Position numbers and translations under genes: made by a program. A model generated the notes under the pieces. That model did no database searches. It was not told the origin of the DNA and saw nothing but the letters and a program-made list of their open reading frames with translations. A stretch of 64,000 nucleotides of DNA, taken from positions 248,001-312,000 of the forward strand of contig VZTI01002048.1 of assembly GCA_013397865.1 (NCBI GenBank). Reading direction: 5' to 3'. Shown piece by piece: positions 56,909 to 64,000 of the stretch. This stretch comes from Struthidea cinerea (lineage: Eukaryota > Chordata > Aves > Passeriformes > Corcoracidae). Numbering within the stretch: the stretch's first letter is position 1; the number at the start of each line of letters is the position of its first letter.

Positions 56909-59900
56909 AAGGACTGAGTATTTTTTACACTCCTTGTATCAAAAAAATTGCCTACTTTCACACATACCCCACACCAAGCACACAGGAGGTAATTTTTTAT
57001 GTTTCCTATTCTCATTAATGTTTGGACTAGCCCAGCTATGTAGTACTCAAAACATAAACCATACATCCACCTTTCTCAACTGGGAACGTTATGCACGAAG
57101 TATAGATGTCTTTTATCAGCCCTCAGTTCTGATAACTACTGGTGAACAACGACTCAGAAATTTTATTTTCTCCTTCATGTTTCTGCTGTTTGTATTTAAA
57201 ATCATTTTCTGTCATCTTCTAGCCAAGAGTTCTTTTGATGCTGCCAAGCTACAGTGGCCTTGAATAAACAGCAGTTCATCATGAACACAGCACAACTGTA
57301 TGTGCAGATTGGCATGTTACTCCCCTGCATCTGTCTCCTACCTAATAAATTACTGTTTTGGTTACAAATATATAAATACTATTTATTAATCTACTCAGAT
57401 GTGTCCACAAAATGCGTCTCCCTCCCTGTAAGTTAAACTTAAATAAAAAAAATCTATTTGTCAAATGCTTTGGAAGTAGATTCCTTTCTGCGACTAGAGA
57501 TTAAGTTCCCCTTTGATATTTGCATAGCACCTAAAAATGAGGTTTATGTGAAATTCACACAGATTAATGCACGAACAGCCAGCTAACAGTTTACTGGTGG
57601 ACACTCAGATGTGAACTCTGAGTAGAGGGTTATGGTGAGGAATTATCATGAATAAGCTTTGAATGTCCAAACCAGTAAAATCTTCTTCCGAAGACACTAG
57701 TATTAGGTAGACTAGAAACAGTACCAAAATGTCCTTAAGCATTAAAAAGTCACCTCGGTTACCCCATTCCTAGCTGCAGCTGGAACAATTAAAATCTATT
57801 CAAATAAAAAATACGAACTACAGCAGATTCAAAACCATCTGAAAATCCCTGACAACTCTCCTAAATATCCCTAAAGTTTATTCTTTTAAACTAGTACCAA
57901 CAACAAAATTCAGATACTCCCTTCGCAAGCATTCAAACATTCAACTAAATAATGACTGTTGCAAACAAGTCTTAAAAATTACCAAAGACCACATATTGAA
58001 AGACATGGTAGATATATGGACTCTACCACAAATTTGGTAACCTAAATGAACAACTAGAATGTTGCACATATTATAAACGCTTACAGAAAATAACAAATTT
58101 CCTCCAGAAATGAAAAAATGCAAATAATTTCAACAGTTAAGCTGGTACATGCCAAATTAATTGCAAGCATTTAAAATATACTGTTGATGAATTACTATAG
58201 CAGGAAATATACTGACACATAAATGTGCTAAACAGCTGAACAATGACAAAGGTCAGTCAACTGGTCATTTTTATACACTTCTTTTATTACCATGTGCTGG
58301 CTTAAGTATTAACCAATATTTACAAAGTATACAGCAGGTAAACAGCATATGTAAACATTATTAGTTGTTACAATGCCGTCTAAGTAACTTATAAACAAAA
58401 AAATGGATAGCAAGCATACTTGAAATTTATGTACTTGAAATAAATAGAACCTAGTAGTACATATATTTTGCATAGTTACCAGCAGTATAACTATGGAGTA
58501 TTTAGTGTCATACCATGTGCAATAAAATTATGCTTTTGTTTTGTCTAATGCATATAGATAGCTCCTGCTGTAACACAGCAATATGACGAACATTCTGAAA
58601 TTTACAAATATTTTTCTTATCAGTTAGGTAATCAGAATGAGAAAGTTGAAGAAATCCAAAGAATTCTGAAGGAATTTTGAACATGTACGGCTAGTATGTA
58701 CTTTTGCTGAGAAATACCATTTTCTGTAGATTGTATATTGCTGTGGAACTTCTTTCTCTGAAACTCTACTTTCTTTCTTGAAAATTTAACACATTTTTAA
58801 AATTTAACAGATAACGTAACTATAAATATGGGTGATCCTTTAAAAGAGGCAAAATATCCAAGAAATATCTGAAGAGAATCTGTAACTTCTGTTTCTTGCA
58901 ACATTGATTCATGAAATCAACAGCCAATTACCCAAGTGATCACTGCAAGTGTACATTACACACACTTCTGACTCTTCTAAGCTAACTGTGTCAATATTAA
59001 CCTGACCAAATTAAGAACAAACTGTCTCTTTTGTTCTTCACACTTCTCACATGGAGAGCACAATATGGCTTTTGTCAGAGGTGCTCCATCATTTTGGCTC
59101 AAGGAAACTGTCAGTACAGTTTGGGATTCGTTATTCATGGGCAGATACCCTGATGGGTCTAATGAAGCCTTTCTGCTGACAACTCATTTGCTAAAAATAC
59201 CCAACCATCACAAAATATAAATGAGGAATATCGTATCCCATTACAATTTTCACAACTGATGCAATTATCACAATACAGAAGTCATACATACTGCTACATA
59301 CTGCATTCTCCTAATATTTCATGGTTGGTACTTCTGCATTCCAGTTTATTTCTATGTGATCACTGATAAAACTTTATGACATACTTAAATTGCAATATAA
59401 TAGGGTAAACACCAATGATATAGCACACATGCAGAGCTAACAGTCTGTGTGCCATTTGTTGTAAATCCAGCTAATTGCTAGAAGTCCCCTATTTTATTAA
59501 AAAAAAAAAAAATAAAAAAGGAAGGCAAAAGAGTACAGAAAAAACCTCAATTTTATAAAAAATCTTCAGGTAAAGGTCACTAAAAATTGAAAGAACAGTA
59601 TAAAAAGTATGATATTTACAAGACTCCAGAAACACAAACAAGCGTATTTGTTGTTTTACCTCTTTTTTGTTTTCCTACCAACACCACTGGTGAAAATGCT
59701 CTATTAAAAATCACTATCTTTTCTGTAAGGAAAGAGTGCATTTTTCTATTGTAGCAGCTCTTCTGCACTGATATTTATCAGTCTTCTGGAAAGAACAAAA
59801 ATAGCAGATAATTCTGCTTCCTTTATGTCTGCAGTTTCCAAACAGAAAGGTATTAGGTCCTAAACGAAAGAGGAGGAGAATGGGCATCTTTGAGCTTTGT

Positions 59901-62900
59901 TATCCTGCTCTATGACAACCCCAGTCACATGTTTAACTTTAGGTATTTCAACCTTAAGTTGAAAAGAATTTGAACTGGAAATACATTGTGGAATGCTAAT
60001 ACAGAATAATGCAATGAGTGTCTGTTTACCACTGATCTCACATCCCTTAGTACTGATGTTGGCTGTGTTTTTACAGTCTATTATTTCCATTAAATGCAGA
60101 GTAACTAAAAAAAAAAGAAAAAAAGAAAGCAAAGAAAAAAGGATTTCTCTTTAATAAAAGAAATCAGCATGCTTTGTTCAATGAAGGTATGTTTAGCCAG
60201 GTTCATAATGGAAACAGTGCCTTTTCTACAGCACTGGTGCATTTTATCATAGTGTCCTAACAATGATCCATTCTTTATGAATTCAGATTGCAGCTAAACA
60301 GGTATTACTTGCATTTGATACAGGTACAAATTCTGTGTATTCAAATTCAGGCTTGTTCATTTTAACCTGTGTTTAAGTAGAACTTAAAAAAATTTCCATG
60401 TTTTGTGTGTATTTAGCACAGCACATGATTTCTAGTAAAGTCCCAATTAATTCATAAAACTCAAGGTAAAAAAATTTTGCTCAGGTATACTGCTAAACTG
60501 CAGTTTCATTATTCACCATTTGTAGAACTAGCTGAGACAGCTCTGGATTTAGCAGCTAGGGTACAGCATCTTCATGTATCCTAAAAAACATTATGATATA
60601 TGTGTAACGTAAGGATATCATCATGACCCATTTGGCTTACAACATTCTTCCTGCAGCTGGAATACGTGCCTTCAGTGTCTACCACTGTCACCCACCTAAG
60701 GAACACAAATTCTTACCCATAAGCAAGGCAGCCCCACCACAAGTGCTGAGGTGTACAACTAACTCTCTGAAATACAACAGTCAGAAATGCTGCCTGGTGT
60801 CGGTGGGGTTTGTGCACACGTACTCGAAGAATGTAGAAGATCAGAAGGGCTGGAGATGAAGCCCTGTAAGGCACTGCCACTACTGCACAAGACAAACATT
60901 GAGTGCATAGCGTAAAGACATTAACAAACATAGGTAATAGTCTGCATGCTCCTGTGTATCTAATAATAATATTAGGTTGCTGTGACCTCAATATCTAGAA
61001 GAAAAAAAGTTTGGCAGCAGCACAGGAAACAGAGAGCATCAAAGTACATCCTGTAGTCTGGTAATATGGAGGTGAAAGTACTCATTTATTTCCATCCTAA
61101 GGGAAGAAATTCAAAGTGCTTGTAATTTGTCTTATTGTTAGTGGATGTTTTCTGTAATAGGAAAACCGTGATAAAGATAAATTTGCCAATTTTGAGCATT
61201 TCTGGTAGTGGAAGGGTAAGCAGTTCGGAGCTGCTAAAAATGCAAAACACATTAAAATATACAGATGTAATTTCCAAGTTTAAAGGCTTAAAATGACACC
61301 TCCTTTTACAAATGTGTCTTTAAAACTCTGCCTATATAAAATAGAAAACTTGCAATCACAGCAGTATGACTTTTGCTCCAAGTAGAAAAGTACAGAGAAA
61401 TGCAGTATGTTGAAATGTACTCCCTCCATGTAATTATGAAAGTTGAAGTACATGTGCACATATTTTTTTGGACAGAAGTACATGGAGAGGGAAGTCTCTT
61501 ATTTTGAAACCACAGGTATACAAAGCCTAAAAAAGTACAGGAACTGCTTATGCACCATATTTATAAGCAAAGATCCCTCGTAGAAAATATGTACAAAATT
61601 AAAAGAAGTATCTCCATACTAAAGTACAGCATAGTTTATACAATCTAATAATTATTTACCTCAAAAACTTATAGGAGAAAAAGAAGCACTATTTTTTATT
61701 AATCAACAGGCCGTGTGGACATAGCCTACAATACACTTTTTTATTTTCCTTCATATTATTCTGTTTTCTGATTCTAGGTTAAGAACTTCCATCTGATTTT
61801 GCCATAGCTTGTAAATCAATTAAAAAATACTGAAAAAGACACAACCTATCACTTCAGTTACAAGGTTCATTTAGTCACATACAATATTTGATTTCACTGT
61901 TGACTGATTAGCAAGTGGTAACAAGCAAAAGGCTGAATTGACAGAGTGATGAATTAAAACAAGAGAAACATCACAACCATACATACACTGACCAGGAGCT
62001 GTCTCTTGTAGCCAGCTAAGTCTCAGGTGTAAGGTTATACGTAATAATTCATACCTTACAAAATAATCCCCATGCAAACATGATAATGCAAAAACACATT
62101 TCTGGCTGCCAAGAAAATTTCTGGCAAAATTAATCAACCATTCATCCATTCAGGCTCTTTGCATATCCTTTTGTCAAAGAGGGAATACTAAGAGATTTCT
62201 TTCTTCTTCCACACACTCATTGCAATGGTTTGTAAAATCCATCAAGCCTGAGTTGATTTATTGAACTGTCTCTTAGCTCAGCAGTGTAACTATAGCAAAT
62301 GAACTGGTAACTTCTTAAAAAACAGCAGTGATTCAACAATATCTGGTTGATTTGATTCCTTCTAACTCCAGATTAGCAATTTCTTAAAGGCACTGACTTG
62401 CATTCTTTAGAAGTTCTATCTGCAATTTTACACTGGCATGTTTTGTTTCTACTGCCCTCCATTTTTTAATATTATGTTTTGACATTTGACAAAGGCATTT
62501 TTGATTTGTAACTGATGTTAGAATCCACCTAAATCTTCACATCTTCACGCTAGCTAATACGCTTCTATTGCTACTCAACAGAGCTTTCAAATTTAAATAC
62601 AATACTGCTGTGTACTATTATGTGAGCCATCTCACTCATTATGCTATGAACACTGAAAAATAATTATCCCCACCTATTTCTTTAATTACACAGACAACTT
62701 TGCATGCATATTCAACTATTTTTCTATTTATCTATTCCCATCACTAGTAATGAGAATTGGTATAAAAAGTAGTTAAGGCACAAAAGACAGTGACATGCCA
62801 AGCCATTTGAAGCACTGTTTAAACATGGATTTTATTGCTAAGCATCGTCCATTGAACCCCATGAAGCACATTCATCACTCACCAGCTTTGCATTTTTCTT

Positions 62901-64000
62901 CATAAAGATATATGACCTTTGCCTATTAGATTTCATTAGCAGGGCACCATACAAGGCTCGTCTGCAGATGACAGGATAGAAAGCTAAACAACCTCGCCTG
63001 AAGGATTTGTGAGAACAAGCCCATCTTCAATCTTTGTCCCTGGGAGGCACTTCTAACACCTGCCAACCACAGCACTATCATCAGAAAAACATTTAGAGAT
63101 TTATCTTCAGGCTGGTGATTATAGGAGATAATTTGTTTGGAGTATGGATAAAGTTGGTCTAGCATAAACAAACTACAAGCTCAAATTACACGACGAACCT
63201 CATTAACTATTGATTTAACCACTGCAAATCCATGAACAAATGTTGTATCAAAATGTTAATTCTTCATGAAGAGATAACAAAAGGAAAAAAACCAAAATGC
63301 CAAGGCAGGATGGCAGGCTATTCTTAGTGCACTTTTAATGCTTACAGTTTAAATTGGAAATGGAGATTTGCTTTGTCATAACAATGACAACATTATACTA
63401 TTGCCATTTTCCCTTCACATGGAGTTTTGTCGGGCAAGAAGTGCTGTATCTTTTCAGTTGCTGCCACTACAGAGGGATGAAACAGTGCTTTCTTTCTTAC
63501 TTTCAGGAACACTTCTTTTGTTTGGAGACAGCAAGACTAGATTTACCATTAAAAGCACTTTCAATAGCAAGAAATTAGCAGTATTATAAATGGATGCCAT
63601 CACAGGGAGACCGTCTGGAAAATTATATATTCATTGATACCTTCTATATTACAGATATCACACATATCCTATGTTCTGTAACAGGAAATAACTGTCTTCT
63701 AATCTTTGAAAATTACTTTCACCCAAGCTAATAATAAACCCTCACTCTTCAGCCAACAGTATACTTAGAAATAATACTGCTGCATTAGTCCTGAGGTCTT
63801 TTTTCCAGGAGGGGAGGTTGGGGTTTTTTCCTTCTTTTCTAATACAGTGGAACCCAGGCCTGTCCCCTCTTTGGTAAAAGAGAGAAAATATCATGCCAGA
63901 CTTCCTGTTGCAACCCAAAGAGAAGAGCCAGAAAATGTTTCCACCAGATGTTGGTGGGATATGGCCTAGGACAGTTCCATTGCACCACTGTCTCTGACAG

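Larger units (their letters stand above)
54156..64000 (-). other. PRUNE2 intron, open at the right edge
   Basis: At least 9.8 kb upstream of the DHHA2 exon. It contains the CR1 LINE at 54450-56590 and the AC microsatellite at 56871. From about 56910 to 64000 I see only AT-rich sequence and could not find the next upstream PRUNE2 exon. If this is the counterpart of human intron 6, it is the intron that hosts the antisense lncRNA PCA3 in human, but nothing here shows such a transcript. Confidence 0.65.

Noticed and set aside
62870..62945. Possible exon on the minus strand (AG ... GTGAGT borders around 62881-62925)
   Set aside because: The translation does not resemble the missing PRUNE2 exons in any frame, and the acceptor side lacks a clear polypyrimidine tract.
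1..64000. A new prokaryotic-type system (CRISPR, toxin-antitoxin, phage defence)
   Set aside because: The window is a vertebrate gene with spliceosomal introns and vertebrate retroelements; no operon, spaced repeat array or bacterial gene was seen.

Overview
This is a vertebrate, almost certainly avian, genomic window. The evidence is compact GT-AG introns, CR1 LINE copies with the bird-type 3' end, a bird-type solo LTR, and AT-rich introns without any Alu- or L1-like sequence. Human PRUNE2 is on 9q21, a block that corresponds to the avian Z chromosome, so a Z origin is likely; that is inference, not something the sequence shows.

The window is filled by one protein-coding gene on the minus strand, PRUNE2 (BMCC1/BNIPXL). 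Thirteen exons can be joined in one continuous frame. In transcript order their + strand coordinates are 54155-53997, 53012-46511 (a 6,502-bp exon), 46056-45255, 25559-25480, 24592-24392, 19164-18988, 14745-14643, 11062-10931, 10773-10687, 7365-7267, 4878-4840 (a 39-bp microexon), 3311-3264 and 689-668 (stop). Every junction has AG/GT borders and all phases agree. The total is 8,451 coding nt (2,816 residues plus stop). The first exons, coding the DHH phosphoesterase part and the initiator ATG, are not seen and should lie beyond position 64000. The 3' UTR continues leftwards and probably leaves the window at position 1.

Protein layout: the end of the DHHA2 domain (first exon and start of the giant exon); a very long acidic, Ser/Asn-rich, probably disordered region with about thirty scattered tryptophans (giant exon and the 802-bp exon); a doubled LDTPDE segment; then the BCH (BNIP2/Cdc42GAP homology, CRAL-TRIO-like) domain split over six small exons; and a short C-terminal tail with two possible ends.

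The rest is intron. It holds a 5'-truncated, frameshifted CR1 LINE of about 2.1 kb at 54450-56590 (antisense to PRUNE2), two short CR1 3' fragments (about 70-185 and 42064-42310), a solo LTR at 15916-16497, two less certain LTR-like blocks (about 2003-2520 and 39046-39540), microsatellites, a 46-bp T run and a few short tandem or inverted repeats. I found no second gene, tRNA, rRNA, CRISPR array or prokaryotic feature, and nothing that qualifies as a new biological system. The points most worth a second look are the alternative C-terminal ends, the repeated Trp motifs and two intronic hairpins.
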